A stretch of 5,245 nt of DNA from Thermoplasmata archaeon (lineage in GTDB: Archaea > Thermoplasmatota > E2 > UBA202 > JdFR-43): contig QMSU01000098.1 of NCBI GenBank assembly GCA_003650975.1, positions 1 to 5,245 of the forward strand, in the 5' to 3' direction. Positions 5,221 to 5,245 of the stretch are shown here, one piece after another. The stretch's first letter is position 1. Every line of letters starts with the position of its first letter. The position numbers were made by a program, and so were the translations under genes. A model generated the notes under the pieces. It was not told where the DNA came from. It did no database searches and saw only the letters and a list, made by a program, of their open reading frames with translations.

Positions 5221-5245
5221 TTAATGGTTAATGTGATGCACATCC

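Noticed and set aside
1..5245. CRISPR array, insertion sequence, phage or integrase attachment signs
   Set aside because: No regularly spaced repeats, transposase-like frame or terminal inverted repeats are visible, and there is no direct repeat of a tRNA 3' end in the window.

Overview
The window comes from an archaeon, most likely a euryarchaeote and possibly of the Thermoplasmatota. Three things point to this. (1) A three-gene cluster of Era-like GTPase, DUF2073 protein and zinc-ribbon protein is a euryarchaeal arrangement. (2) The archaeal sulfide-dependent Thi4 is present. (3) Two tRNA genes carry bulge-helix-bulge introns. Most transcription units have a TATA box about 24-30 nt before the start codon and no Shine-Dalgarno site, which is the archaeal leaderless layout. 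The lineage below Euryarchaeota is inference.

Layout, left to right. On the + strand is a secreted BPL_N / class I amidotransferase-like protein with a C-terminal Ig-like domain (40-1230), followed by a metallo-beta-lactamase-fold hydrolase (1273-2061). Each has its own leaderless promoter. Everything from 2066 onward is on the - strand. It comprises a candidate two-helix small membrane protein (2066-2290), Thi4 (2290-3048), the operon arvA-arvB-arvC read from 4451 down to 3073, a small membrane-anchored zinc-ribbon protein (4515-4829), and a tandem tRNA-Glu / tRNA-Gln unit (4898-5183) transcribed toward lower coordinates from a TATA box near 5211-5220.

How the genes relate. The GTPase, DUF2073 and zinc-ribbon genes are packed within 1-4 nt of each other and correspond to the ArvABC set linked in haloarchaea to extracellular vesicle formation. 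The N-terminal amphipathic segment of the GTPase fits action at the membrane. Thi4 makes the thiazole half of thiamine and has its own promoter overlapping the end of arvC. The tRNA pair supplies the two tRNAs of the indirect glutamine pathway.

The most notable observation is the tRNA-Glu(UUC) gene. It is split by two introns, one at the canonical site 37/38 and one inside the T-loop at 59/60. Removing both restores perfect acceptor, anticodon and T stems. The neighbouring tRNA-Gln(UUG) gene has a 41-nt intron at 37/38 and lies 3 nt upstream. Between 4830 and 4897 I see only the promoter of the zinc-ribbon gene.
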